64,000 bases of DNA, taken from NCBI GenBank assembly GCA_025146135.1, contig CP102255.1, positions 2,542,001 to 2,606,000 on the forward strand, written 5' to 3'. The notes beneath the pieces are model-generated. The model saw only the letters and a list, made by a program, of their open reading frames with translations, searched no databases and had not been told where the DNA came from. Both the position numbers and the translations under genes were made by a program. Positions 32,947 through 42,245 of the stretch are shown piece by piece (position 1 is the stretch's first letter; each line of letters opens with the position of its first letter). This DNA comes from Anaerotruncus colihominis (lineage in GTDB: Bacteria; Bacillota; Clostridia; Oscillospirales; Ruminococcaceae).

Positions 32947-34065
32947 TTATGTCCCGATCAAAGATATAATTTCTCTGTAAATGCGTTCATTGGCGTCAAG
33001 CACCGCCATCTTCTGCGCGTTTTTTCCCAAACGGCACAGCGTCTGCGGCTCCTCGCACAGACCTGCGACTGTGGAACGCAAAAGCTCCGGCGACAGGTTT
33101 TTTTCCTCAATGACAACGGCAGCGCCGCGCTCCTCCAGCACCCTGGCGTTGTGATACTGGTGGTTTTCAGCCACATTCGGGGACGGGATCAACACACAGG
33201 CCGTGCCGCTGGCCTCCAGCTCACTGAGGGTCATCGCGCCCGCGCGCGAGATAACAAGATCGGCCGCCGCAAGGCAGTCGGGCATATCGTCGATGTAGGT
33301 CCTGATATCCAATCCGGGCGCCTTCGGATCGACTCCAGCCGCCGTGAGCTGCTGTGGAAACCGGTCCTTTTCATAGGAGCCTGTCGCGTGGATGTGATAA
33401 ATGCCGCCGCGCGCCTGCTCCCAGGCCATCAAACCCGCGACCGCCTCGTTGATTCGGCGCGCGCCGAGGCTGCCGCCAAACGACACTATGCAGATTCGGC
33501 CGCCGATTCCCAGGCGCGCACGCGCCTTTTCACGGTCAGCAAATATGATCTGTTCGCGCACGGGGTTGCCGCTGACGATATAATCGCGTCCGGATGGCAA
33601 AAAGCGCCGCGCCTCCTCAACGGAAATGAGCACCTTATCGGCCGTGCGTGCCAGAAGCTTTGTCGTCACGCCCGGAAAAGCGTTCGACTCATGCGTGAGC
33701 GTTTTGACGCCAAGCTTACTGCCCTCGCGGAGCACCGGTCCGCTGACATAACCGCCCGTACCGACGATCACATCCGGACCAAACGTGCGGATGATCTGCC
33801 TGGCGCGTTTCCAGGAACGCATCAGGCAGCCGATGGAGCGTAGATTGTAGCGGATATTAAACCAACTCAGCTTTCGCTGAAAGCCCATGATCTCGATCGG
33901 CGCGAACGCATAGCCCGCCTGCGGTACGAGCCGCGCCTCCATCCCCTTGGGATTCCCCGCAAACAGGATTTCCGTTTCAGGACGCCTCGCATGGATATAT
34001 CCGGCCACAGCAAGCGCCGGGTTGATATGCCCCGCCGTGCCGCCGCAGGCAAACAGGATTTTCAC
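32947..34065 (-). CDS. murG: Undecaprenyl-PP-MurNAc-pentapeptide GlcNAc transferase
   Basis: Makes lipid II from lipid I at the inner face of the membrane. The 372-residue GT-B protein has the N-terminal glycine loop GGTAGHINPALAVA, THESNAFPGVTTKLLA, SFGGSLGARRINEAV and the UDP-GlcNAc site region SRAGAMTLSELEASGTACVLIPSPNVAENHQ. The start is GTG at 34065, with GGAGGG 5 nt upstream; the frame is open from 34092 but without a better site. It lies 35 bp after ftsW. Confidence 0.97.
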   Translation of the reverse strand: MKILFACGGTAGHINPALAVAGYIHARRPETEILFAGNPKGMEARLVPQAGYAFAPIEIMGFQRKLSWFNIRYNLRSIGCLMRSWKRARQIIRTFGPDVIVGTGGYVSGPVLREGSKLGVKTLTHESNAFPGVTTKLLARTADKVLISVEEARRFLPSGRDYIVSGNPVREQIIFADREKARARLGIGGRICIVSFGGSLGARRINEAVAGLMAWEQARGGIYHIHATGSYEKDRFPQQLTAAGVDPKAPGLDIRTYIDDMPDCLAAADLVISRAGAMTLSELEASGTACVLIPSPNVAENHQYHNARVLEERGAAVVIEEKNLSPELLRSTVAGLCEEPQTLCRLGKNAQKMAVLDANERIYREIISLIGT

Positions 34066-34100
34066 AGCGGACCCTCCCTTCGGAGCAGACACGCAGGGTT

Positions 34101-35252
34101 CTACTCCTTTTCGATATTCGTCTGACGTGAAACAGACAGGATAACGCCCATTTCACACAGCAGCATGACAAGCGCCGTGCCTCCATAGGAGAAAAACGGC
34201 AGGCTGATGCCCGTGTTCGGGATCGTATTGCTCACAACGGCGATATTTAAGACCGTCTGCACGCCCACCTGTGTTGTCAGCCCAACGGCAAGCATCGAGC
34301 CGAACCGGTCGCGGCAGCGCATCGCGACGACGTAGCCGCGCCAGATCAGCAGCACGAACAACAGGATAATCAGTGTCGCGCCGATGAAGCCAAGCTCCTC
34401 GCAGACGACGGAGAATACAAAGTCATTGTGCGGCTCCGGCAGATACAGGTGCTTTTGGCGGGAGTTGCCAATGCCCACGCCCATCAGGCCGCCCGAACCG
34501 ATCGCATAGAGCGACTGGATAGTCTGAAAGCCCTTGTTCTGCGGGTCGCTCCATGGGTCAATCCAATATTGGAGGCGGTCCATGGCATATGGAACGACGC
34601 CTGGTATCAAAACCGCCGCGACGATTGCCACACCGATCAGTACGCCGCCGAGCATGAACCATTTTAAATCCGTACCGCCGACAAACATCATCACAACGCC
34701 GATCGAAACGATCAGGATGGTACCGGACAGGTGCGGCTCGAGCAGCATCAGCATTACGACGACGCCGAGCAGCACAAGAAACGGCCAGACACCGTAGCGC
34801 GGGTTTTTCATGCGCTCATAGTTGACCGATATCAGGTGCGCGAAGATCAGTACAATCGCAAACTTGGCAAGCTCCGACGGCTGGAAAGTTGTAAAGCCCA
34901 GATTGATCCACCGCTTGGCGTCCTCGCGCGTCGGCACGATCAACACGACGACAAGCAAAAACAATGTGCCCGCATAGATCAGGAATGCAAAGCGGTGCAG
35001 AATGTGGTAGTCAATATTCGCGATGGCCAGCATCATGACAACGCCGACCACAGCGAACAAAAGCTGACGCTTAATGTAATAAAAGCTGTCGCCCGTCTCG
35101 TAATAGGAGGAGGCGTAGCTTGCGGAAAACATCATGATCAGGCCGATCGAAAGCAGGATCAGCACCAGAAACAAAAATGTCAGGTCGATGCCGTTTCTTT
35201 CCGCACGGATGCGTTTTTTGCGGGCCTTTCCCGCCGAATGTGCCGCGTCCAT
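34101..35252 (-). CDS. ftsW: SEDS peptidoglycan polymerase FtsW/SpoVE
   Basis: A polytopic glycan polymerase of 383 residues with about ten membrane segments. Signatures are the ANIDYHILHRF region, KRWINLGFTTFQPSELAKFAIVLIFAHL, the large extracytoplasmic loop with LQYWIDPWSDPQNKGFQTIQSLYAIGSGGLMGVGIGNSRQKHLYLPEPHNDFVFSV, and NTGISLPFFSYGGTALV. Its partner is the transpeptidase encoded nearby. The start at 35252 follows AAAGGGGG; the open frame upstream is not protein-like. Whether it serves vegetative division (FtsW) or spore cortex (SpoVE) cannot be told; the dcw location favours FtsW or a shared role. Confidence 0.95.
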   Translation of the reverse strand: MDAAHSAGKARKKRIRAERNGIDLTFLFLVLILLSIGLIMMFSASYASSYYETGDSFYYIKRQLLFAVVGVVMMLAIANIDYHILHRFAFLIYAGTLFLLVVVLIVPTREDAKRWINLGFTTFQPSELAKFAIVLIFAHLISVNYERMKNPRYGVWPFLVLLGVVVMLMLLEPHLSGTILIVSIGVVMMFVGGTDLKWFMLGGVLIGVAIVAAVLIPGVVPYAMDRLQYWIDPWSDPQNKGFQTIQSLYAIGSGGLMGVGIGNSRQKHLYLPEPHNDFVFSVVCEELGFIGATLIILLFVLLIWRGYVVAMRCRDRFGSMLAVGLTTQVGVQTVLNIAVVSNTIPNTGISLPFFSYGGTALVMLLCEMGVILSVSRQTNIEKE

Positions 35253-35286
35253 CGGCACGCCCCCTTTCAAATATCCCTGCCGGCCG

Positions 35287-36291
35287 TTACAGCAGCAGCA
35301 CCGACCAAACGCCAAGCGCGCCGCCGATCAGTCCCACTGCCGCAAAGGTCCCGACGATGCGCACCTCGCTCCAGCCGCTCAATTCAAAGTGATGGTGGAT
35401 CGGACTCATCTTAAAGATGCGCTTGCCTGTCGTTTTAAAGCTGATGACCTGCAATATGACCGACAGCGCCTCGCACCAGTAGATGACGCCCGTCAGAACG
35501 AGCAGCAGCGGCAGTCCGACCTGAAACGCAAGTCCCACGACCATGCCGCCCATAAACAGCGAGCCTGTGTCGCCCATAAACACCTTGGCCGGATAAAAGT
35601 TCCAGATCAGATAGCCGAGCAGTCCGCCGGCCAGCGCCGCCGACGCCAGGCCCGTCTCGGCAAAGCCGAGGATACCGGTCACGACAAGCATCGCCAAAGC
35701 GTTTACAAACGTCACCGACGAGGAAAGCCCGTCGACGCCGTCTGTCAGGTTGACCGCATTGACAAACCCTGTGATCACAATCAGCGCGAACACATAGTAT
35801 AGCGGCCCAAGCTCGATGCGCCCGAAAAACGGGATGGCTACCGAGGTTGAGCGGTCGCCCGCCATATGGAGCATCACCAGGTAGATTGCCGCAATGACCA
35901 GTTGCATCATATACTTCTGGCGCGCGGTAAGCCCCAGGTTCTGCTTTTTGACAACCTTGATATAGTCGTCCATGAATCCGATCGCGCCGAAGCCCATCGC
36001 CATAATCCAGCTATCGAACAGCTTGACGCCGCCCTGCGCGGACAAAAGCTGCGGCTGATAAGCTCTCAGCAGCATATAGCCGGTGATCACAGCGATTGGA
36101 ATCGAGATGATAAACATAAACCCGCCCATGATCGGCGTGCCCTGTTTTTTCTTGTGCCATGCCGGGCCGATATCAAGGATCGTCTGCCCGAAATGGATCT
36201 TGTGCAGAAACGGAATCAGAACGATCCCAAGCGACGCGCTGATTACAAAGGAAATCAAAGTCGTCAAAATCAACACTGTGCTATTATTCAT
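35287..36291 (-). CDS. mraY: Phospho-MurNAc-pentapeptide transferase
   Basis: Makes lipid I by moving phospho-MurNAc-pentapeptide to undecaprenyl phosphate. The 334-residue membrane protein has about ten hydrophobic segments with the conserved motifs GTPIMGGFMF, GFMDDYIKV (Mg2+-binding Asp pair), NLTDGVDGLSSS and FMGDTGSLFMGG, and ends with SPIHHHFELSGWSE (the HHH motif). The ATG at 36291 lies inside the last codons of murF (8-bp overlap), so translation is coupled. Confidence 0.97.
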   Translation of the reverse strand: MNNSTVLILTTLISFVISASLGIVLIPFLHKIHFGQTILDIGPAWHKKKQGTPIMGGFMFIISIPIAVITGYMLLRAYQPQLLSAQGGVKLFDSWIMAMGFGAIGFMDDYIKVVKKQNLGLTARQKYMMQLVIAAIYLVMLHMAGDRSTSVAIPFFGRIELGPLYYVFALIVITGFVNAVNLTDGVDGLSSSVTFVNALAMLVVTGILGFAETGLASAALAGGLLGYLIWNFYPAKVFMGDTGSLFMGGMVVGLAFQVGLPLLLVLTGVIYWCEALSVILQVISFKTTGKRIFKMSPIHHHFELSGWSEVRIVGTFAAVGLIGGALGVWSVLLL

Positions 36292-37651
36292 CAATGCGCT
36301 CTCCCTTATACAGTCCTTGGAGGACTTCCTCCATACGCATTCCCCGGCTGCCCTTTACCCAGACGATATCGCCTGGTCCGAGCGCGCCGCGCAGCCGCGC
36401 GAGCAAATCCGCCTTGTCGCTGAAGGTTTCGGACTCGACGCCGCCTTCCTTCGCGCCCTGACTATAATAGCAGGCGTCGCCTCCATATGCAAGCAGCAAA
36501 TCGACGCCCGCCCCGGCGGCGGCCCGCCCGACCTCACGGTGTGCGGCCTGCGAGTATGCGCCCAATTCCAGCATGCCGCCGAGCACCGCGATGCGCCGGC
36601 CGGCGCACCGCATGGCTGAAAGCGTCGTAAGCGCCGCGCGCATCGAATCGGGCGAGGCGTTGTAGCAGTCCTCCACAACCGTCACGCTGCCCCAGTGGAC
36701 CACGCGCTGGCGCATGCCGGACGGCACATAAGCCGCAAGCGCGGCCGCGCATTTTTCCGCTGGAATGCCCAGCGCCATCCCGACGCCGCAGGCCGCAACG
36801 GCGTTGCGCACATTGTGCAGCCCGATGCACGGGATGGTCGCGCCCACCTGGCCGCCGGGATATTGCAGCGTAAACGCCGTCTGCGCGTCCGCCTCGCGGA
36901 TATCCGCCGCATGCAACGCGCACGCGGGATTTTCGACACCGTAAAAGCGCACGTCCAGGCGCGGAATCGACACCTTTTTAAGCAGATCGTCGTCTCCGCA
37001 CAAAAACAGCGGCGCGCCGTCCGGCAGAGCATCGGCCAGCTCCAGCTTCGCCTTCATGATATTTTCACGGCTTCCAAGCTGTTCGATATGGCTGACGCCG
37101 ATATTGGTGATAACGCCGAGCGTCGGACGCGCCACATCGGCCAGAGCAGCGATCTCACCAAAGCCCTGCATCCCCATCTCGACGACGGCCGCCTCGTGGC
37201 CGCGCGTCAGACCGAGCAGCGTTTTGGGCAGGCCGATTTCGTTGTTGAGATTGCCCTCTGTTTTAAGCGTCTGGAATCCGGCGGATACAGCCGCCGCGAT
37301 CATATCCTTTGTCGTCGTCTTTCCAACGCTGCCTGTGATGCCGACGCAATGGATGTCAAAACGCGCCCGATAGGCGCGCGCCAGGTCCATCAGCGCGCGC
37401 TGCGTATTTTTTACGTACATAACAGGCCCGGCGCCGTAGTCGCGCCGCTCATGCGCGACAGCGCAGGCTGCCCCGCCGCGCAGCGCCGCCGTGATATAAT
37501 CGTGTCCGTCGAACCGCTCGCCCTCGAGCGCCACAAACAGGCAGCCCGGCGGCAGGGCGCGCGTGTCGGTGCTGACACAGTCGACCGCGCCTTCAAATGT
37601 TCCGTCCGCGCCGATGGCCGCGGCGATTTCCTTAAGCGTCATGCGTTCCAC
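36284..37651 (-). CDS. murF: UDP-MurNAc-tripeptide-D-Ala-D-Ala ligase
   Basis: Adds D-Ala-D-Ala to the UDP-MurNAc tripeptide in the cytoplasm. The 455-residue Mur ligase has DTRALPPGCLFVALEGERFDGHDYI, the P-loop GITGSVGKTTTKDMIAA, the carbamoylated-Lys region ENIMKAKLEL, and DCYNASPDSMRAAL followed by GGMLELG. The start is GTG at 37651, with AAAGGA in the 3' end of murE; the ATG three codons in is farther from the site. It overlaps mraY by 8 bp. Confidence 0.97.
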   Translation of the reverse strand: MERMTLKEIAAAIGADGTFEGAVDCVSTDTRALPPGCLFVALEGERFDGHDYITAALRGGAACAVAHERRDYGAGPVMYVKNTQRALMDLARAYRARFDIHCVGITGSVGKTTTKDMIAAAVSAGFQTLKTEGNLNNEIGLPKTLLGLTRGHEAAVVEMGMQGFGEIAALADVARPTLGVITNIGVSHIEQLGSRENIMKAKLELADALPDGAPLFLCGDDDLLKKVSIPRLDVRFYGVENPACALHAADIREADAQTAFTLQYPGGQVGATIPCIGLHNVRNAVAACGVGMALGIPAEKCAAALAAYVPSGMRQRVVHWGSVTVVEDCYNASPDSMRAALTTLSAMRCAGRRIAVLGGMLELGAYSQAAHREVGRAAAGAGVDLLLAYGGDACYYSQGAKEGGVESETFSDKADLLARLRGALGPGDIVWVKGSRGMRMEEVLQGLYKGERIDE

Positions 37652-37654
37652 GAT

Positions 37655-39106
37655 TCACGATCCTTTCTTTTTTTCCAGCAGTTCCAGCACAATCTGCCGC
37701 TCGTCAAAACAGATCGTCTCGCCGTGCAGCACCTGATAATCCTCATGGCCTTTTCCGGCCAGGATCAGCACATCGTCCTTTTTTGCATGGCCGAGCGCCC
37801 ATTCGATCGCCGCATAGCGGTCCGGGATGATTTCATACGGCGTGTCCGGATGCTCCAGCAGGCCGGGCTTTGCATCCTCGATGATCTGCATCTCGTCCTC
37901 ATCGCGCGGGTTATCCGATGTAAGAATCACAAAGTCGGACAGGCGCGCTACAATTTCAGCCATCTTTTTTCGCTTTGTACGGTCACGGTTGCCAGCGCAG
38001 CCAAACAGCGTTACAACGCGCCCGCGCGCGAATTTCTTCATCGTTGTAATGATCTTCTCCAGCCCGTCGGGGCTGTGTGCGTAATCGCGGATCACGACAT
38101 AATCCGTCCCTGTCGGCAGCACCTCGATGCGGCCCACAACCCCCTGGCAGGTGTTTAAGCCCTGCGCCGCCTGTTCGAGCGTCAGTCCGAGCGCCATACA
38201 CATGACGGCTGCCGTCATTGCGTTCGCGACCGAAAAATCCCCCGGGATCGGCAGGCGCACACGTGCGATCGCACCCTTGCCAACAATCATAAAGCGGCTC
38301 GAATCGGGCGCGGGGCGGATATCCTTCGCGGTAAAATCCGCCGCGTCCGAAACGGTGGAAAACGTCGTCACCGGGCAGATGTGCCGCACCTCCGCCGCCA
38401 GACGCTCGCCATAGGCATCGTCCATGTTGACCGCGGCGGCATCGCACATTGAAAAGAGCTTTTTTTTCGCATGGTAATAGCTTTCCATATCGCCGTGATA
38501 ATCGAGATGATCCTGCGTCAGATTTGTAAACCCAACGCTTGCAAAGCGCAGTCCTGCCAATCGCTGCTGATCGAGCGCGTGCGACGAGCACTCCATGACG
38601 ACATATTCACAGCCGGCGTCCGCCATGCGTGCGAGCATGCCATGCAGTGCAAGCGGATCGGGCGTCGTATGCTTGGCAGGCAGCGTGATGTCTCCGATCT
38701 CATTGTGAATGGTTCCGATCAGCCCGGTCTGATGGCCAGCCGACTCCAGGATGTGTTTGACCATATAGCTGACGGTCGTTTTCCCATTGGTGCCGGTCAC
38801 GCCAACCAGACGCAGACGGCGCGCGGGATTGCCGTACCAGTTGCCGCAGACGATGCCGTAGGCGTAATGCGTATCGTGGCAGACAATCTCATTTTCCAGT
38901 CCAATGGCGCGTTCACACAGGATGGCGGCCGCGCCGGCCTCTGCGGCCTTTACCGCGTAATCATGCCCGTCGGCGCGCGTGCCGCGGATACAGACAAACA
39001 GCGTCCCAGGCTCTACCTGCCGCGAATCGGAGGTGACGCCGGTGATTTCACAGTCCCTGTCCGGGCGGGCAGCGTCAAGCCCGTCGAGCAATTCGTAAAG
39101 GCGCAT
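37655..39106 (-). CDS. murE: UDP-MurNAc-dipeptide:meso-diaminopimelate ligase
   Basis: Adds the third stem-peptide residue. The 483-residue protein has DSRQVEPGTLFVCIRG, the P-loop GVTGTNGKTTVSYM, HTTPDPLALHGMLARMADAGCEYVVMECSSHALDQQR, and the amino-acid-specificity loop SDNPRDED. The DNPR sequence with Arg marks enzymes that add meso-diaminopimelate rather than lysine, so the cell wall is of mDAP type. The ATG has AAAGGGGAA upstream. It lies 73 bp after the PBP gene, across a GC hairpin. Confidence 0.97.
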   Translation of the reverse strand: MRLYELLDGLDAARPDRDCEITGVTSDSRQVEPGTLFVCIRGTRADGHDYAVKAAEAGAAAILCERAIGLENEIVCHDTHYAYGIVCGNWYGNPARRLRLVGVTGTNGKTTVSYMVKHILESAGHQTGLIGTIHNEIGDITLPAKHTTPDPLALHGMLARMADAGCEYVVMECSSHALDQQRLAGLRFASVGFTNLTQDHLDYHGDMESYYHAKKKLFSMCDAAAVNMDDAYGERLAAEVRHICPVTTFSTVSDAADFTAKDIRPAPDSSRFMIVGKGAIARVRLPIPGDFSVANAMTAAVMCMALGLTLEQAAQGLNTCQGVVGRIEVLPTGTDYVVIRDYAHSPDGLEKIITTMKKFARGRVVTLFGCAGNRDRTKRKKMAEIVARLSDFVILTSDNPRDEDEMQIIEDAKPGLLEHPDTPYEIIPDRYAAIEWALGHAKKDDVLILAGKGHEDYQVLHGETICFDERQIVLELLEKKKGS

Positions 39107-39126
39107 AAAGATTCCCCTTTCGGTCG

Positions 39127-39152
39127 CGTCCGCGCGCCAACCGGCGCGCGGA
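39127..39152. other. Hairpin between the PBP gene and murE
   Basis: GTCCGCGCGCC and GGCGCGCGGAC form a perfect 11-bp stem with a 4-nt loop and no T run. Likely an mRNA processing or stability element inside the dcw operon rather than a terminator. Confidence 0.65.
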
Positions 39153-39179
39153 CATACTGAGATGTAAAAAACATGCCCG

Positions 39180-41447
39180 CTATGGCTGCGCGGGCGGCTC
39201 TGCCGCCACGCATTCGACTGTCACCACGGCGCCCGCCTCCACCATCTCGCCGGCGTCAGGCGACTGTGCTGAAACAACGCTGTGCGTGCCTTCGATCTGT
39301 TCACCCTGGACGCTGATCTGCAGCCCGGAGCCGACGATCGACTGGTTTGCTTCCTGGAGCGTCTTTCCGACGACATCAGGCACCGGAATCAATTCTCCCG
39401 CGCCTTCCTCCTCGGTATACAGCACGATGACGCCGTCCTGCGGAATCAGCTCTCCCGCACCCGGGACCTGCTTGAGCACCTTCGCGCCGTTGCCGATCAC
39501 ACGGAACTTCAGACCACGGCGGCGCACCTCATACTCCGCTTCGTGCAGATCATAATTGAGCAGATAAGGCGCCTGTGTCGCGATATTTTCAAGCTCCTCC
39601 TCGGTGTACTGCGGCTCGATGCCCATATACGGCAGCGTCTCCGCCAAAATGGAGCCGACAATCGGCGCCGCGACGGTTGAACCGAAGGCGTTGTAAATAT
39701 CGGGGTCGTCGAGCAGCACAAGGCACGCCACCTGCGGATCGTCGACTGGTGCGAAGCCGAAAAACGACAGGGTATTCGGGATACGTCCATCCTCCTTGCG
39801 GTCGTCGAGCTGTTCGGACGTCCCCGTTTTTCCGCCGACACGGTAGCCGGGAATAGCTGCCTGCTTACCGGATCCGCCTCCGCCGACAACCTGTTCAAGG
39901 ATCAGCGCCATTTCCTCGGAAACCTCCTTGGAAACGACCTGCCGTTTGACAACCGGCTCCGTATTTGAAATAACGTTGCCCTCGCTGTCGATGATCTGCT
40001 TGACGACATACGGCTGCATAAGCTGCCCGCCGTTGATAGCCGCACAGGCGGCTGTGATCATTTGAATCGGCGTGACCTTGAATGTTTGGCCGAACGACGA
40101 GGACGCCAGATCGTTGACGGAATAGGTTCCGTGGTAAATACTTCCAGCTTCGCCCGGCATATCGATTCCGGTCGGCTGTGTCAGGCCAAAATTTGCAAAG
40201 TTTTCCGCGAAATTCTGCGCGCCCATTCGCTGTCCGATATCGATGAACGCCGGATTGCAGGAATTCATCACAGCATGCGTCAAATCCTGCGCTCCATGGC
40301 CGGAGTGGTGCCCGGTCCAGTACCAGCAGTGATACTGTGTGCCGTTGACGGTCACATAGCCCAGGCAATTAAAGCCCGACTGCGTCGTCACAGCGCCGCA
40401 TTCCAAAGCTCCGGCCGCCGTCACAATCTTAAAGACCGAGCCAGGCTCATATGGATCGGAAATCGCATAGTTGCGCCACAGCGAGTAAAGCGTCTCCATC
40501 CGGGCCTGCTGGCGTGCCTTCTGCGATTCCTCCGAGTCGTCCTGCGGCAGAGCGGCCAACTCCTCCTCAAGCTTTTTAGCGACGTTTTCGTCGATGATGT
40601 CATACGGGTTGTTTGGATCGAAATCCGGCTTGGAGGCCATCGCCAGCACCGCGCCTGTCTTTGGATCCATCACGATGCCGGTCACACGGTTGCGCACACG
40701 ATGCTCGGACAGCGCAATCTCAAGGTTCTTTTCAAGGTAATGCTGAATTGTCTCGTCGATCGTCAGCACAAGCGAATTGCCATCCTGCGCTTCATACCGC
40801 TGGACATACTGCATATCCATATCAACGCCCGCGCCGTTTTTCATCGACACAACGCGTCCCGGCGTCCCGGCGAGCGTCTTTTCATAATACGCCTCAAGTC
40901 CATACGCACCGTGGTTGTCATTGTTGGCAAAACCCAGCACAGCCGAAGCGAAATTCCCGTATGGATAATAACGGCGGGTGTCCTCCTCGAGGAAAATAAC
41001 GCCCGTCAGTCCGTTTTCGCCGACCGCTGCCATCAACGCGTCTGCCTGGTCGTCCTCGACCTTCTCCTTGACAACCTCGTAATAGGAACCTTTGCGCTCC
41101 AGCTTCTTTTTGACAGTTTCCTTATCCGCCCCGATATATTCCGCCAGCAGATCGATGACGGCCTCCTCTTTTTCGGGCGTATCAGCCAATTTTGGCGCAA
41201 TGCAGACCGACGAAACGTCGGCGCTGACAGCGAGCTTTTCGCCGTTTGTGTCGTAGATGACGCCGCGTTTGGCGCCGATGCGCGTTGTGCGCAGCTGATG
41301 TTGGAGCGCGCGCGCCTGCATCGACTCGCCCTCCACAATCTGGAGCACAAACAACTGATGCAGCACGACACAGAAACCGAGCACGATCATCGCGACAAGC
41401 ACGACGACCATACGGCTTTTCATATGGTAGGTTGGAGACTTCGCCAT
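39180..41447 (-). CDS. Class B penicillin-binding protein with PASTA domains (FtsI/SpoVD)
   Basis: A septal transpeptidase of 755 residues. It has a short cytoplasmic N-terminus, one membrane segment (about 13-33), a pedestal domain, and the transpeptidase domain with SVFK (SxxK in EPGSVFKIVTAA), SCN (MNSCNPAF) and KTGT (VGGKTGTSE). Two PASTA domains end the protein (about 605-670 and 675-748). PASTA domains occur in Firmicutes SpoVD and Pbp2x-like proteins; the single dcw copy here may serve both division and sporulation. The start at 41447 follows AAAGGA. The frame is open farther up, but the added residues would precede a cytoplasmic tail without precedent. Confidence 0.94.
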   Translation of the reverse strand: MAKSPTYHMKSRMVVVLVAMIVLGFCVVLHQLFVLQIVEGESMQARALQHQLRTTRIGAKRGVIYDTNGEKLAVSADVSSVCIAPKLADTPEKEEAVIDLLAEYIGADKETVKKKLERKGSYYEVVKEKVEDDQADALMAAVGENGLTGVIFLEEDTRRYYPYGNFASAVLGFANNDNHGAYGLEAYYEKTLAGTPGRVVSMKNGAGVDMDMQYVQRYEAQDGNSLVLTIDETIQHYLEKNLEIALSEHRVRNRVTGIVMDPKTGAVLAMASKPDFDPNNPYDIIDENVAKKLEEELAALPQDDSEESQKARQQARMETLYSLWRNYAISDPYEPGSVFKIVTAAGALECGAVTTQSGFNCLGYVTVNGTQYHCWYWTGHHSGHGAQDLTHAVMNSCNPAFIDIGQRMGAQNFAENFANFGLTQPTGIDMPGEAGSIYHGTYSVNDLASSSFGQTFKVTPIQMITAACAAINGGQLMQPYVVKQIIDSEGNVISNTEPVVKRQVVSKEVSEEMALILEQVVGGGGSGKQAAIPGYRVGGKTGTSEQLDDRKEDGRIPNTLSFFGFAPVDDPQVACLVLLDDPDIYNAFGSTVAAPIVGSILAETLPYMGIEPQYTEEELENIATQAPYLLNYDLHEAEYEVRRRGLKFRVIGNGAKVLKQVPGAGELIPQDGVIVLYTEEEGAGELIPVPDVVGKTLQEANQSIVGSGLQISVQGEQIEGTHSVVSAQSPDAGEMVEAGAVVTVECVAAEPPAQP

Positions 41448-41545
41448 TCTTTTATACCGTTCCTTTGCAAAAGTTGCGCCGTCCGCCGCATGGACACCGA
41501 TACGAAACGCGGCGTTTACCGTCGAATCCGGGCCAAAATGCGAGG

Positions 41546-41594
41546 AAAGCAAGAAGCATAGCGGGGTATTGCCCCTTCGCATCCTTCTTGCTTT
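41546..41594. other. Long intercistronic hairpin between ftsL and the PBP gene
   Basis: AAAGCAAGAAG and CTTCTTGCTTT form an 11-bp outer stem that encloses a second small stem (CGGGG/CCCC). On the minus strand it lies in the 184-bp gap before the PBP start. There is no convincing T run, so partial termination or RNA processing are both possible. Confidence 0.6.
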
Positions 41595-41631
41595 TCATGC
41601 CATTCATATATTTATTGGCGCGGCGCCTGTT

Positions 41632-42129
41632 TTAGTCCTCCGGATTTTTTGCGTTGCTGATTGCAACACGGATGCGGTCTATCAGCGACAACCGGGGGGA
41701 ATCCATCGTCAGCTCAATCTTGTCTCCTTCACTCAAGTCAACATATGTAATCTGGCTTTTGTCAATCGACACCATGCCAAGCGCCTGTGTGGCGTATTCC
41801 TCCACATTGCGCAGCGAAACCTTTGCGTCAAGCTGCGCGGACAAGCGTGTGTTTTCACTCTGTGCGTCCGCCAGCGCGTTTGTCTGTGCCGCAATCTGTT
41901 GGTTCAGCTCTGTCAGCACCGCACGGCTGTAAAGCATTGTCACCACAAACGCGGCCACCAGCGCAAGCGCCGCCGCCGTCTTGAATGCGGCCGCCATTCC
42001 CGCGCGCGCGCGGGCCTTTGCCGACGGTGCCGCAATCGTCAGATTCGGTTTTCTGCCGCGCTGTCTGTGCGCGCCAAACCGGTTCAGATCATATGCGGCG
42101 CCTGAATTTGATGCGTAACGTACCTGCAT
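41632..42129 (-). CDS. ftsL: FtsL-like division protein
   Basis: A bitopic protein of 165 residues with a basic cytoplasmic N-terminus, one membrane segment (about 46-68) and an extracytoplasmic coiled coil rich in Ala/Gln/Asn (about 70-115). It ends with the typical NVEEYATQALGMVSIDKSQITYVDL, where the ALGM...Y pattern is shared by FtsL/DivIC. Sequence conservation is low in this family, but size, topology and position between rsmH and the PBP gene are exactly those of ftsL. The ATG follows AAAGGAG. Confidence 0.87.
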   Translation of the reverse strand: MQVRYASNSGAAYDLNRFGAHRQRGRKPNLTIAAPSAKARARAGMAAAFKTAAALALVAAFVVTMLYSRAVLTELNQQIAAQTNALADAQSENTRLSAQLDAKVSLRNVEEYATQALGMVSIDKSQITYVDLSEGDKIELTMDSPRLSLIDRIRVAISNAKNPED

Positions 42130-42245
42130 GGCCGACTCCTTTCATCCAGTCTCTCTGCTGTCTCTTTCTCTATGTCTTTATTGGACGCGCCTGATTTTTT
42201 CTGTTGGCACGCCCTTCCGCCCGTGTGCGCGGGCGGTTTAAAGCT

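Noticed and set aside
36695-38158. A 487-codon rightward open frame opposite murF and murE
   Set aside because: Mirror frame of two well-supported Mur ligase genes; composition is not protein-like. The same holds for the frames at 22119-23519 and 40062-41561.
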